The translations under genes were made by a program, and so were the position numbers. A DNA stretch of 64,000 nt from a virus. Shown piece after piece: positions 34,150 through 43,250 of the stretch. The stretch is taken from positions 42,871 to 106,870 of the IMG/VR virus record IMGVR_UViG_3300021403_000004. One strand, given 5' to 3'. Each line of letters opens with the position of its first letter. Position 1 is the first letter of the stretch. The notes below the pieces were generated by a model. The model was not told the DNA's origin, made no database searches, and saw nothing but the letters and a program-made list of their open reading frames with translations.

Positions 34150-35142
34150 ATGTCCCGTATCGACCTCACAGGACAGCGCTTCGGACAGCTCATAGCCGTC
34201 GAAGTCATGGAAGGCCAGCGCATCAACGGCGGCCTTGCCTGGCTGTGCCGCTGCGACTGCGGCACTGAAAAGGTCTTCGCCTCCGGCGAGCTACGCCGGG
34301 GTCGCGCCTGGTCCTGCGGCTGCGGCATGCCCCGGTCCGTCGACATCGCCGGCCAGCGCTTCGGCCGGCTGACCGCCCTCTCAGCAGTAGACGGCCAGCG
34401 CATCCACGGATCACTCGCCTGGCTCTGCCGTTGTGACTGCGGCACCGAGAAGGTCCTGTCCTCGGACACACTGCGCGCTGGCCGTACCCAGTCCTGCGGC
34501 TGCAACGGCATAGCGCACCCCATCAACCTGGCCGACCAACGCTTCGGGTCCCTGCTCGTCCTCGGTGCCGCTGAAGGCCAGCGCATCCACGGATCGCTTG
34601 CCTGGCTATGCCGCTGCGACTGCGGCACTGAGAAGGTCCTCGCCTCCAACGCACTACGCACCGGCCACACCCAGTCCTGCGGCTGCGGCATGCACGCCGG
34701 AACGCACGGCCAGTCGTCGCGGCAAGGCAAGCCCACGCCCGAGTACATGGCCTGGGAGGCCATGAAGCAGCGGTGCCTTAATCCCCGCCATAAGGCGTTC
34801 CCCCGATACGGCGGCCGAGGCATTACCGTGTGCCCGGAGTGGATTGACTCGTTCGAGGCCTTCTTCGCGCACGTCGGCCCACGCCCCGGCCCGGAATATA
34901 GCCTGGACCGCTACCCGGATAATAACGGGAACTACGAGCCGGGCAACGTACGCTGGACGACCTGGGAGGAGCAGAACCGGAACCAGCGCCCGCGCACGCC
35001 AGGACTGAAGCGACCCGGACGGCGCAAGGGGCCGCCACGGTACGCCGAATGCCACCCAGATCGCCCGCACGAAGCCAAGGGCCTGTGTCATGCGTGCTAC
35101 CAGGCGGCCTGGTACCAGGCTCATCGTTCTCCTCCTCCCTGA
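34150..35142 (+). CDS. HNH/AP2 homing protein with triplicated zinc-ribbon module
   Basis: Three tandem copies of DLTGQRFG-L...GQR(I)-G-LAWLCRCDCGTEKV...SCGC occupy residues about 5-170. The catalytic-type module EYMAWEAMKQRCLNPRHKAF, YGGRGITVCPEWIDSFEAFF and LDRYPDNNGNYEPGNVRW follows, and a final CxxC..GLCHACY zinc site ends the protein. The repeats probably recognise DNA in series. Alone on the plus strand between capsid and protease, as expected of a homing insertion. Confidence 0.75.
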   Translation: MSRIDLTGQRFGQLIAVEVMEGQRINGGLAWLCRCDCGTEKVFASGELRRGRAWSCGCGMPRSVDIAGQRFGRLTALSAVDGQRIHGSLAWLCRCDCGTEKVLSSDTLRAGRTQSCGCNGIAHPINLADQRFGSLLVLGAAEGQRIHGSLAWLCRCDCGTEKVLASNALRTGHTQSCGCGMHAGTHGQSSRQGKPTPEYMAWEAMKQRCLNPRHKAFPRYGGRGITVCPEWIDSFEAFFAHVGPRPGPEYSLDRYPDNNGNYEPGNVRWTTWEEQNRNQRPRTPGLKRPGRRKGPPRYAECHPDRPHEAKGLCHACYQAAWYQAHRSPPP

Positions 35143-35195
35143 ACTTGTCTTTCCGGCTAACCGGGAAGTTTTCGGTTATACTGGGTGAGACCGTG
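35143..35195. promoter_or_regulatory. Possible promoter between homing gene and protease
   Basis: GGTTATACTGGG on the plus strand is a good -10 (TATACT); TTTCCG lies 21 bases upstream. The minus strand also reads TATAAC. There is a small AACCG..CGGTT hairpin. The direction is undecided. Confidence 0.3.
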
Positions 35196-36215
35196 CTACT
35201 CCATATCGGAATAGGGGTCTTCCATGTTCATCTGCAGGGCGAGCATGGCCTGCTGGCCGCTCAGGACGGGCTTGCGCGGCGGAGTAGGCTCTGAGCGCTT
35301 GGCCGGGCCGGCGTTATCGGTGCGGCGGAAGAACTCCATGCCCCGGCCGTCAGCCAGCCGTGAGCGCACTTCCTCCGGCTCGGCCTGCACCCAGTTGGAC
35401 AGTGACTCCACCGCGCCGTTCAGCGCGCGGGCCGCCGCCGTCGAGTCCGGGTAAGCGGGATCGAGCACGGGCGCGACGTCCACCAGCTGCACCGACAGCA
35501 GCGTCCGCATGGGGTAGTTGAACTCGCTGACGCCCCACTCATCGCCGCCCGGGAAGACGCGGAACGCGAAGCTGGAGTGCCGGACGTCGCCGCGCTGGCA
35601 ATATTCGATAATGTCTGCCCGGGACTGCGGCGGGATCACGTCGTACAGCAGGCCCTGCTCGTCCACCTTGAGGTCCAGCGTGCGAGCGTACGTCGTGCCC
35701 AGCAGCAGGTCATCCTTGTGGTTGAACCGGCAGACGACATCGGGCCAGTGATCAGCCCGGGACTCGTTGAACGCCAGCGGCGAGACCTGCTCCACGAAGC
35801 CGCCCAGCTTGCGCGACAGCTTGCCGAAGCAGGCCGCGTACCCGTAAATGTGCTTGGGGTCCTCCGGGTGCGCCTGGCGCACCTCCAGCGGGAACCGGGT
35901 GAACCGGCGCTCCGGGAAGCCGTCCGGCGGCACCTCGCCAAAAGATGAGCGCTGCGCGCCGGACACCGTGATGCCGAACTTGCGGGCTGCGGCCAGGATC
36001 TTCGGCAGCGCCTGCTTGCCGAAGGGCGACTGCGGCGCGCGGACCAGGGCATTGCGCGTGTGCGGGGCATCGTGCACGGGAAAGTGCCGCTTGCTGCGCG
36101 GCACCGTGCGGCCCGAGGAATCCTTCTTGCCGCCGTCCTCGATGTAGGCGAACGCGCTGTCGGGCAGGTTGTTGATCGCTGCCGTGTTCATCGCGGCCCG
36201 CGGCTCGTCACTCAT
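35196..36215 (-). CDS. HK97-type prohead protease
   Basis: An N-terminal extension (NNLPDSAFAYIEDGGKKDSS, SKRHFPVHDAPHTRNALVRA) precedes the U35 protease domain: GFVEQVSPLAFNESRADHWP, candidate His in CRFNHKDDLLLG, candidate Ser in RHSSFAFRVFPG, and LSVQLVDVAPVLDPAYPDS. About 339 residues. Gene order portal-protease-capsid supports the call. Expected to mature the capsid delta domain. Confidence 0.9.
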   Translation of the reverse strand: MSDEPRAAMNTAAINNLPDSAFAYIEDGGKKDSSGRTVPRSKRHFPVHDAPHTRNALVRAPQSPFGKQALPKILAAARKFGITVSGAQRSSFGEVPPDGFPERRFTRFPLEVRQAHPEDPKHIYGYAACFGKLSRKLGGFVEQVSPLAFNESRADHWPDVVCRFNHKDDLLLGTTYARTLDLKVDEQGLLYDVIPPQSRADIIEYCQRGDVRHSSFAFRVFPGGDEWGVSEFNYPMRTLLSVQLVDVAPVLDPAYPDSTAAARALNGAVESLSNWVQAEPEEVRSRLADGRGMEFFRRTDNAGPAKRSEPTPPRKPVLSGQQAMLALQMNMEDPYSDME

Positions 36216-36242
36216 GTGCATTCCTTGTCGTCCGGGGCTGCA

Positions 36243-38966
36243 TCAGTGCGCCCTCCCGTTCCCGTTGCCGTTACTGCCATTCGCCGTCGCGAGCCGGGCC
36301 AGGTCCGCCTCCGACGGGATCCAGGGGCCGAGGAACTCCGGCTCCCGTCCCGCGGCCCTCCTCGCCTGCTGGAGGAGCCGCGCCGTGACGTCCGGGCCAA
36401 GATACTCATCCAGGAGGGCCCGCAGGTAGTCGAGCGTGATCGCCGAGTCATGATTATTACTGTTCCTGACCGACCCTACCTGAGAAGCCAGGAAGTCTTC
36501 CGGCGTCGGCGTGCTCGGGCCGGCCTCCGGGGCGGACAGGCCCTGCTTCTGCAGTTCTTCCAGCTTCTGGGTGATGAGGTCGACCTCAAGGGTGATGCTC
36601 GGCAGCATCGACTTGGGAATGCCGCGGATCGACCGGGACATCGCCACCATGACGTCCAGCGGGATCTTCTCGTCACCCGTGGCGTTCGGGTACGGGGCCT
36701 TGTCTTCCTGGTCGCGGATCTCGTCAATGGTGAGCATGCCGATCGCGCGCTGCTGGGCGTAGATCTCCGTGCGCGTCTTCAGGTCGGTCTTCAGCAGCGC
36801 GTCAGCATTGAACCGGCAGAACCGGTTCTGCGGCAGCAGCCGGAAGAACGCCGTCTCCAGCCGGACGAGCCACGGCCGCAGCGCCTCAATCACTTGCAAT
36901 GTGGACTGTTCTACTGTATTCCCCGTGAAATAGCAGGTGCCGTTGCGCCGCGCGAACCAGGTCTTATTCGGCGTCTGCACGCACCACACCAGATCGGCAG
37001 TTTCCTGGCTGACGTACTCAGCATGACCCTTGGGCTTAACCAAGGGGGACTTCCGCAGGCACATGACCCACATCCCGCGATTATTCTGACGGATCGTCCC
37101 AGCGCGCCCCGTAAGGGCGCATGCCACCTGAAACGCCTCCAGCCGTGCCCGGTTGCGCTGAGCGATGACATCGCCGCGGCTACGCGCGCCTGCCTGCCGG
37201 CCACCTCCCGCTACCCGGCAGCCATCCGCGTCAATCGAGGTCTGGTAGAACAGCTCCAGCTGAGCACGGGTAAGCTGGCTCAGGAACTCCGTCGAGACAA
37301 CCTTGCCCGGCGCGTGCTCAGTCAGCACTGCCCCGGCAGCGGCGTTCAGCCGGAAACGACTAACCTGCCTGTCGTCGGTATCTTCCGTCCACCCGGGCCC
37401 ATCTGCCTTCCCAGCGCGAACATGCGCAACCGTGTGGCCATCAGCATCGCAAGCGCGGGCGATCTCCCGGTCACTGCGATCAGGATCACGTTCCAGTTCA
37501 GCGCGGATAACCGCCCGCTTCTCGCGGCCCTTGGATCCAAGCAGCGACCGGCCCGTGAACTTCACATCAGGGCCGAACAGCTCTGTCAAGGCCGCTCGGA
37601 TACGCGCAACGTTTACCGGGTTGACCGCCCCCGACTGGGTAAGCGTCACCTGTCCGTGCTCACCAGCCCAGCCCTCAGTCCACAGCCAGGCCACTAGCTC
37701 GACCAGGGTGTCCGACCACTTGGCCTCTTCGGGGGCGACCACCGGAGCCGCTGCCGCAACCCTGTGGTGAGAGCCCATCCGGGCAGTATCTGTCCACTCC
37801 CAGGCAGTCTTTTCGTAAGGAAGTGCAGGCCAGCGATGATTCGGTGTGCTGACCGACGAATGTGACTTGCTTTCCAGCCTGATGACCGGGTACGGGCCGT
37901 CGCTGAACACGTGAACAGACGTCACCGGCTGCCACTCCGCCAGGCCTGTACTAGTATTCAGCGTCAGGCATGTATCATTCGTGGTCACCTGGTCATACCG
38001 AAGCCAACCACGTGTAGTCAAAATATCACTATCAGTAGTCAGACAGTTGTACGTCAAGCTGTCCCCGCGACGCCCGCCGACACGGTCCGGGGGCAGCCCG
38101 AAAATCGCCGCGAGCTGGGTGGCGTTAGCCTGGACGGCTTCCAAGAACTGGGCTTCTGACGGCGGCACGGCCACCGGCTTGTAATCCCAGTCACGGCCGA
38201 TCACCAGCGGCTTGTGCCCGTGGATGGCCTCCATCAGCGACTCACGGATCTCGCGGGCGTCCTCCAGGGTGACTTCCAGCTCCTGGTTGCGGAAGACGCC
38301 GGACGGGAAGCCGCCCGCAGTGAACCAGTCGGTCCCGTACTTGCCTGTCTCGATGCCGGACAGCACGGTCATCGCGAAGGCGCGCAGTGGCGAGATTCCC
38401 TCGGTCCGTCCCGGCAGCGTGTACGCCTTCACGTGGAAGAGCTCATTGCGCCAGTCGCTGACCAGGCGGCCATACACGTACACGCGCGTGCGCAGCGGGT
38501 TCCAGGGCTGCTGGGCGTCATCTTCCACCTGGACCATGTCCGGCGGAACCCATTCAATGCCCGTCGGGTACCCGAAGCCGTCCCGGCCCGAAACCAGGCC
38601 CCAGGCATTGCCGTGCAGCAGCAGTGCCGTCATGCACTGGTAGAGCCAGTCATACAGCGTGACATCTGAATTAGCGCTCGGGTGGTCGAAGAGGGACGGC
38701 CCGTTGTACCGGGTGGTGACGTCAGACCCCTGCGGGCTGATGTAGATCTTGAGCGGAAGGCTGGCCAGTGATTCCGCGAGCAGCCGCGTGCAGGAATACA
38801 GGGCCGGCAGCCCGAGCGCCTCATCCTGGCCGTAGAAGGCCCGGGACGGGTGAACGGGGCCGCCCAGGTTGAAGCCCCAGTAGGGATTAGTCCACGGGCG
38901 CCATGGCACTCCGCCAATCACGCGCTTTTCAGCGCGGTCAGCCATGATGCGCTCAATGAGCCCCAC
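36243..38966 (-). CDS. Portal protein interrupted by an intein
   Basis: Spliced, the protein is 531 residues, normal for HK97-type portals. The extein shows TRLLAESLASLPLKIYISPQ, GNAWGLVSGRDGFGYPTGIE, VKAYTLPGRTEGISPLRAFA and GDSLTYN/TVEQSTLQVIEAL. The intein is inserted exactly inside the conserved SLTYN-TVEQ motif. GTG start. The C-terminus is Gly/Asn-rich. The portal forms the 12-subunit ring through which DNA enters the head. Confidence 0.9.
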   Translation of the reverse strand: MGLIERIMADRAEKRVIGGVPWRPWTNPYWGFNLGGPVHPSRAFYGQDEALGLPALYSCTRLLAESLASLPLKIYISPQGSDVTTRYNGPSLFDHPSANSDVTLYDWLYQCMTALLLHGNAWGLVSGRDGFGYPTGIEWVPPDMVQVEDDAQQPWNPLRTRVYVYGRLVSDWRNELFHVKAYTLPGRTEGISPLRAFAMTVLSGIETGKYGTDWFTAGGFPSGVFRNQELEVTLEDAREIRESLMEAIHGHKPLVIGRDWDYKPVAVPPSEAQFLEAVQANATQLAAIFGLPPDRVGGRRGDSLTYNCLTTDSDILTTRGWLRYDQVTTNDTCLTLNTSTGLAEWQPVTSVHVFSDGPYPVIRLESKSHSSVSTPNHRWPALPYEKTAWEWTDTARMGSHHRVAAAAPVVAPEEAKWSDTLVELVAWLWTEGWAGEHGQVTLTQSGAVNPVNVARIRAALTELFGPDVKFTGRSLLGSKGREKRAVIRAELERDPDRSDREIARACDADGHTVAHVRAGKADGPGWTEDTDDRQVSRFRLNAAAGAVLTEHAPGKVVSTEFLSQLTRAQLELFYQTSIDADGCRVAGGGRQAGARSRGDVIAQRNRARLEAFQVACALTGRAGTIRQNNRGMWVMCLRKSPLVKPKGHAEYVSQETADLVWCVQTPNKTWFARRNGTCYFTGNTVEQSTLQVIEALRPWLVRLETAFFRLLPQNRFCRFNADALLKTDLKTRTEIYAQQRAIGMLTIDEIRDQEDKAPYPNATGDEKIPLDVMVAMSRSIRGIPKSMLPSITLEVDLITQKLEELQKQGLSAPEAGPSTPTPEDFLASQVGSVRNSNNHDSAITLDYLRALLDEYLGPDVTARLLQQARRAAGREPEFLGPWIPSEADLARLATANGSNGNGNGRAH
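36918..38045 (-). mobile_element. LAGLIDADG intein in the portal gene (376 aa)
   Basis: Residues 308-683 of the precursor: Cys1 with CLTTDSDILTTRGWLRYDQV (block A), block B STPNHRW, and block G CYFTGN followed by Thr. Endonuclease motifs are LVAWLWTEGW and FYQTSIDADG. Between them lies an insertion with a helix-turn-helix (SDREIARACDADGHTVAHVR). Codons here are less GC-biased, consistent with transfer. All splicing residues appear intact. Confidence 0.9.
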
Positions 38967-39132
38967 TGCGGGTTCCGGGTCCTTCCGGGTCAGGAACGAC
39001 CCGGCTCCCTGAAAATGGCCGCGGGCATGTTAAAGCACAGCGTACGCCACATGACGCCGTTTAGCACACGCTAGCCGGCGCGTTCGCGGCCCTGCCGTTA
39101 AATCAGACCCGGAAAGACACGGGAATGCCCGC

Positions 39133-39369
39133 TTACTGACGGCCCCCTGGCGTTACTGCCGCGGCATTGCCCGGGCCTGCCAGCCCCTGGCCCTCCCGCC
39201 AGCCGCGCCGGACGGACAGCGCGCAGATGACCACGCCCACCCAGGCACGCGCCAACAGCCACCCGGCAACGTAGAACGTCCCCAGCAGCAGCGTCAGCGC
39301 GACCCGCGAGAACTTCACCTCACGGGCACGCGCGGTGATCTCGTCAACGGGCAACTGGATAGTAGCCAC
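39133..39369 (-). CDS. Small membrane protein (78 aa)
   Basis: GTG 39369 behind GGAAGAGG. One or two hydrophobic stretches (LTLLLGTFYVAGWLLARAWV; GVVICALSV) with a basic, Gly-rich tail. Unknown role. Lies between the DUF397 genes and the portal. Confidence 0.6.
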   Translation of the reverse strand: MATIQLPVDEITARAREVKFSRVALTLLLGTFYVAGWLLARAWVGVVICALSVRRGWREGQGLAGPGNAAAVTPGGRQ

Positions 39370-39388
39370 CTGCGCGCCCTCTTCCTTC

Positions 39389-39610
39389 TTAGCGGACCTG
39401 TCCCAGGAACCGCGCCCAGGCGGCCGGGCTGAACTCCAGGACGGGGCTGGCCTCCCTGAGCTGAGTGTCCCGGACACCTACCATCCCCGGGCCAGTCCCG
39501 GCTCCGACGCACCCGCCGTTGTGCACGCTGTAACTAGCCTTGCGCCAGGTCCCGGCCTCCACGCAATTACCACCCGTGGTGCCGCTGTAACTGGACTTGC
39601 GCCATGTCAT
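39389..39610 (-). CDS. DUF397 protein
   Basis: MTWRKSSYSGTTGGNCVEAG followed by a second, diverged WRKASYSVHNGGC copy and the DUF397 ending GVRDTQLREASPVLEFSPAA. DUF397 is an actinobacterial family often encoded beside XRE regulators. An XRE-like gene lies at 45099-45395. Confidence 0.85.
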   Translation of the reverse strand: MTWRKSSYSGTTGGNCVEAGTWRKASYSVHNGGCVGAGTGPGMVGVRDTQLREASPVLEFSPAAWARFLGQVR

Positions 39611-39626
39611 GCCCGTGCCACTCCCT

Positions 39627-39809
39627 TCAGCGGACCTGTCCCAGGAACCGCGCCCAGGCGGCCGGACTGAACTCCAGGACCGGGCTGCCGCCCCTCAGCT
39701 GGGTATCCCGGACGCCTACCACTCCAGGGGCCGTGCCCGCCTCCACGCAATTACCGCCTTGCGAGCCACTGTAACTGGACTTGCGCCAAGTCGCCGTCTC
39801 TATCATCAC
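39627..39809 (-). CDS. DUF397 protein
   Basis: Full-length single-domain DUF397 (WRKSSYSGSQGGNCVEAG, VVGVRDTQLRGGSPVLEFSP, AAWARFLGQVR), with its last 30 residues almost identical to the adjacent copy. Tandem duplication. ATG overlaps the preceding gene's stop (TGATG). Confidence 0.9.
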   Translation of the reverse strand: MMIETATWRKSSYSGSQGGNCVEAGTAPGVVGVRDTQLRGGSPVLEFSPAAWARFLGQVR

Positions 39810-40060
39810 GCCGACCAGGATAACTCCTCCGGGGCCTCCGTGAAGGTGATCGCGATTTCCTTGCCGAGCCGGTCCACGAAGAACCCGGCCGCACCCTCAT
39901 TGCGGATGGTCATCTGGACGGAGCCGTTCGGGGTGGCCGATGCCCAGTCCCGGTTGTGCTCGCCGCGCGACACTGCCTGCAGCTTGACCGTCGTCGCTGC
40001 GGGGTCCCAGGCCGCGCGCTCGTACCCGCTGACGTAAAACCGCGCTTCCACCATGGCCAT
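39806..40060 (-). CDS. Conserved small phage protein (84 aa)
   Basis: MAMVEARFYVSGYERAAWDP, a beta-rich core with TVKLQAVSRGEHNRDWASAT and VQMTIRNEGAAGFFVDRLGK. GAGGAG lies upstream of ATG 40060. This type is frequent near actinophage terminase genes. Function unknown. Confidence 0.65.
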   Translation of the reverse strand: MAMVEARFYVSGYERAAWDPAATTVKLQAVSRGEHNRDWASATPNGSVQMTIRNEGAAGFFVDRLGKEIAITFTEAPEELSWSA

Positions 40061-40215
40061 GACCGGGGCTCCTCGCTGAAGTTTCTGCTGCTGCCTGCAC
40101 TGGATCACGGCTGCGAAGGGGCTTCAGGCCCAGTCCGGCCATTTTTGAGTATAGGCTATCCACGTTCAGCAGGGCAGCAGCCATTATGCAACAGCCAGCC
40201 ACGCCCCGCGAGCGC

Positions 40216-43167
40216 TTACCTGACCGACTTGTGCACGTCATAAGACCGGCGCTTCTTGTTGAGCGCCCAGTAGGCGAGCGTCGCGGCAGTCACCGGAGTG
40301 ATGTCATCCTCGCTCGTGCGCCGGGACCAGCCGCGCCCGCCATCGCCGATGTCCCGCGTCTGGGCGCTGGCAATCGCGCTCCACAAGGCGGGCGCCTTCT
40401 CCTTGCCCAGGTGGATCACGCGCCGCCCGCGGACGCCCGTCACCATCAGGGCGAAGGCGGCCGCCTCGTCACCGGAGCCGGCCACCAGGACCTCGATCCC
40501 GGCGCGCTCGGCCGCGTCCGCCAGCGCCGCCGCCGGGCCATTGCGCGGGATGCAGACCGCTGCCGGGCGCCAGTGCCTCTTCAGCTCCGCCAGCCGGGCG
40601 ACCACCCAGTCGGTTCCCTCGCGGGAGCAGCCCCGCGGGATCTCCAGCACCGTGCGGTACGGTTGCTGCTCCTGCCGTGCCGAGCGCACCGGGCGCCCGT
40701 CAGCGTCCACCTTGACGACCCGGAGCTGCGGCTGCTGCGGCTGCTCCGGGCGCTCCCAGGCTGCCGCGATGGTGGCCACCGTCATCTCCGGGTTCACGTC
40801 CACCGCGAACGCCAGTGGCTGCACGGCGCCACCCGGCTCAGCCATCCCGCACGCGGCCCAGGCTTCCTCGGACACCACGGCCCAGGCTTCCTCTTCTGCA
40901 GGCCAGTCGCCGATGCCCAGCCGCTCGCGATCGAACTGGGCAGGCGTCAGGGCGGCGAACTCCTTGCGCACGTGCTCGTAGCTGATCCGGGAGCCGAACG
41001 CGGGATTGGCCTTGGCCCAGGTGCGCGGGTCGTCCCGGTCATCGTGCTTGCCGCACACGATGTAGTGATTGTCCTTGCGCCCGCGGACCTCATCACGCGG
41101 GCACGTGTCCAGGTGCGGGTCAGCCGACCATTCCGCGCCCGCCACCGTGGGGTCCTGCCGCAGCAGGCGACGGCGCACGAGGGAGAGCTGGACGCTGTCC
41201 TTGACCCCGGCCGAGGCCGTGTAGTACATCTGCGGGTTCGGCACGGCCGACAGGGTCGGCATGGACGCGCCCACCTGCTCATCCGTGAGGAACATCGCCT
41301 CATCGTATACAACCACGTCGGCCGTGAAGGCCCGTCCGGAGCCCCGGGACCGGGCCAGGAAGCGCAGCCGGCCCGACACGGACTGCCGCACCCGCTTGCC
41401 GCCCGCTCCGAAGATCAGCGTCGGCGTGGCCCGCAGCTCGATCGCCTCATCGCCGTGGCTGGTCATCACCCGCTTGACCCGGCGGCTCAGCTCGTCATAG
41501 GAGCCGATGGTGTCCCGGACCCGGCGGAAGTGCTCGGCAGCAGCCTTGAACTCGTGCGCGGTGTGGATGATCATCCGCTCGCCGAACAGGAACAACCCGC
41601 CAAGCTCACGCACTTCCAGGCATGAGTTGTGCGTTGGCGTGAACGCCTTCCCCACCAGGTAAACGCCATCTGGCGCGTCCACCTGGATGCAGCGCGTCGG
41701 CACCGACGGCACCGGCCGGATGCCCGTGATGCTCATGACCTCATGCGGCTGCGTCACTTCCCGCATCGTCGCGGGAACCTTGTGCCCTGGCGCGTCCATG
41801 TCGGCATCCCTGAGGCGCCGGTTCCGGTGCATCTGGCACAGTCCCGGGCCCTCACCGCCAAGACGGCCCGCGTACGGGCGCGCGCAGCCAGGCCACTCAC
41901 AGCTCCGGGCCGCGCGCTCCTGAGGGGGACGCCAGCGCTCAGCCTTGCGCGGCATCGCGAACGGGTTGAACGCCGGGGTCCACAGGAACCGGGCGCGGTC
42001 CTTCCTGCGCACGCCGTTCAGTGACGTGGCACCATCATGCCGGGTCACCCGGATGCCGAGGCTGCGCGCCAGCCGCCAGAAGTCCTCGGCCAGGCCGGGC
42101 AGCGTCGTAGTGAACTCAACTTGCGGGGCCTTGTTCGTGATCGCGATCGACCCGTCGCTGTCCATCAGGCCGCGCAGCAGTGCCAGCCGCTGGTCCGGCG
42201 ACGCCGTCAGGTACAGCTCCGGGATGCGCTTCTTGCCAGCTCCCCAGATGCCAAGGTCCTGGCACGCCATGCGATACTTCCCTGGCTCCCTCAAGAGGAA
42301 CCAGATCTCTTGCACCTTGGTGACAGGGTGCTCACGAACACGGTCAACCTCAGCGCCAGCAGACCTGATGGCGCTTTCTACCCAATCCCGGTCCATTTTG
42401 CCTGCAAATATAATCGCACTACGGCTAGCGCCGTCTCCAAGCCAGAAACCCAGCAGGTACGGGTCGATCGGCAGATCTGCCGGGGGTGTCTGCGGGACCG
42501 CATCGCAGCGAACCCTCCAGTTGTACTCCATTCTGCCGTTATCAGGACGCCTGCCTCCAACATCTCCTGCCAGGTCGCGTGTCCGCTTGACTTCCCACTT
42601 CTTGTGATCCCGGCGCCTCACCCGCCAGAGGTGATCCTGACCGACAACGTGTGACGAGCCGTCCGTGAATGAAACCTCATAGCACGGCTCATCCGGAAAG
42701 ACCTCCGTCCTGGCGATTACCCGTGTCGGCCTGCCTCCCGATCCGTAGACCGAATCGCCGACCCGAATATCCTTGAAGGTTGTCCAGCCACGTGATACAG
42801 TGAGGATGTCAGTCGAACAAGCATTCGGGTTCTTGCCGTTCTGGCGGGACACGATCGCCGCTACCTCAAAGGCTGCCCAGCGGCCATCCGGCTGGACCCC
42901 GCATGCCTCTGCCAGCCACCATTTCTGCCAGCCGTCCAGGTCATACCCGCACGACGGCGCCCACTGCAAGAGCTCCGCCGACGCGTAATCCCCGCACCCG
43001 AGGCCGGGATAGCCGCGCTGGCCGCACGTCCGGCACTCAGGGTCCTTCTCCCGGTGCCGGGGCGGCGACGTCCAGAAGCGCGGCAGCTGGCTGCCCAGCA
43101 GCTCACCATCGTAGACCGTCCCGTCCGGGAGGAAGACGAGCGGGCGGCCGAGGGGCTGGGCAGTCAC
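40216..43167 (-). CDS. Terminase large subunit interrupted by an intein
   Basis: Spliced length 585 residues, normal for TerL. Extein features: SRQNGKN Walker A at 107-113, Walker B FTADVVVYDEAMFL, GSRISYEHVRKEFAALTP, the RNaseH-like nuclease FAVDVNPEMT (catalytic Asp) and later VCIPRNGPAAALADAAERAG. The intein is inserted just after the Walker A lysine. ATP-driven packaging motor and nuclease. The promoter-proximal gap holds the seven-copy 35-bp repeat. Confidence 0.92.
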   Translation of the reverse strand: MTAQPLGRPLVFLPDGTVYDGELLGSQLPRFWTSPPRHREKDPECRTCGQRGYPGLGCGDYASAELLQWAPSCGYDLDGWQKWWLAEACGVQPDGRWAAFEVAAIVSRQNGKNPNACSTDILTVSRGWTTFKDIRVGDSVYGSGGRPTRVIARTEVFPDEPCYEVSFTDGSSHVVGQDHLWRVRRRDHKKWEVKRTRDLAGDVGGRRPDNGRMEYNWRVRCDAVPQTPPADLPIDPYLLGFWLGDGASRSAIIFAGKMDRDWVESAIRSAGAEVDRVREHPVTKVQEIWFLLREPGKYRMACQDLGIWGAGKKRIPELYLTASPDQRLALLRGLMDSDGSIAITNKAPQVEFTTTLPGLAEDFWRLARSLGIRVTRHDGATSLNGVRRKDRARFLWTPAFNPFAMPRKAERWRPPQERAARSCEWPGCARPYAGRLGGEGPGLCQMHRNRRLRDADMDAPGHKVPATMREVTQPHEVMSITGIRPVPSVPTRCIQVDAPDGVYLVGKAFTPTHNSCLEVRELGGLFLFGERMIIHTAHEFKAAAEHFRRVRDTIGSYDELSRRVKRVMTSHGDEAIELRATPTLIFGAGGKRVRQSVSGRLRFLARSRGSGRAFTADVVVYDEAMFLTDEQVGASMPTLSAVPNPQMYYTASAGVKDSVQLSLVRRRLLRQDPTVAGAEWSADPHLDTCPRDEVRGRKDNHYIVCGKHDDRDDPRTWAKANPAFGSRISYEHVRKEFAALTPAQFDRERLGIGDWPAEEEAWAVVSEEAWAACGMAEPGGAVQPLAFAVDVNPEMTVATIAAAWERPEQPQQPQLRVVKVDADGRPVRSARQEQQPYRTVLEIPRGCSREGTDWVVARLAELKRHWRPAAVCIPRNGPAAALADAAERAGIEVLVAGSGDEAAAFALMVTGVRGRRVIHLGKEKAPALWSAIASAQTRDIGDGGRGWSRRTSEDDITPVTAATLAYWALNKKRRSYDVHKSVR
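41626..42819 (-). mobile_element. LAGLIDADG intein in the terminase gene (398 aa)
   Basis: Residues 117-514: Cys1 CSTDILTVSRGWTTFKD, block B with QDHLW, block F/G CIQVDAPDGVYLVG..THN then Ser. Endonuclease motifs DPYLLGFWLGDG and LALLRGLMDSDGS are canonical. A zinc module (CEWPGCARPY...GPGLCQMH), like those of the 31499-32530 HNH protein, is inserted before the C-terminal splicing block. Probably active. Confidence 0.9.
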
Positions 43168-43250
43168 TCACCCAGTATGCACGAGTCTTGACGACTCCCG
43201 GAAGCAAAAGCTCCGTGGCTGCCTTACCTTGCTTGGCTGCACCTCTTTCT

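Noticed and set aside
36060-37697. Plus-strand 545-codon frame across the portal
   Set aside because: Antisense shadow of the portal/intein gene; no recognisable protein.
40186-41625. Plus-strand 479-codon frame across the terminase
   Set aside because: Antisense shadow in GC-rich DNA; the minus strand encodes a clear terminase.
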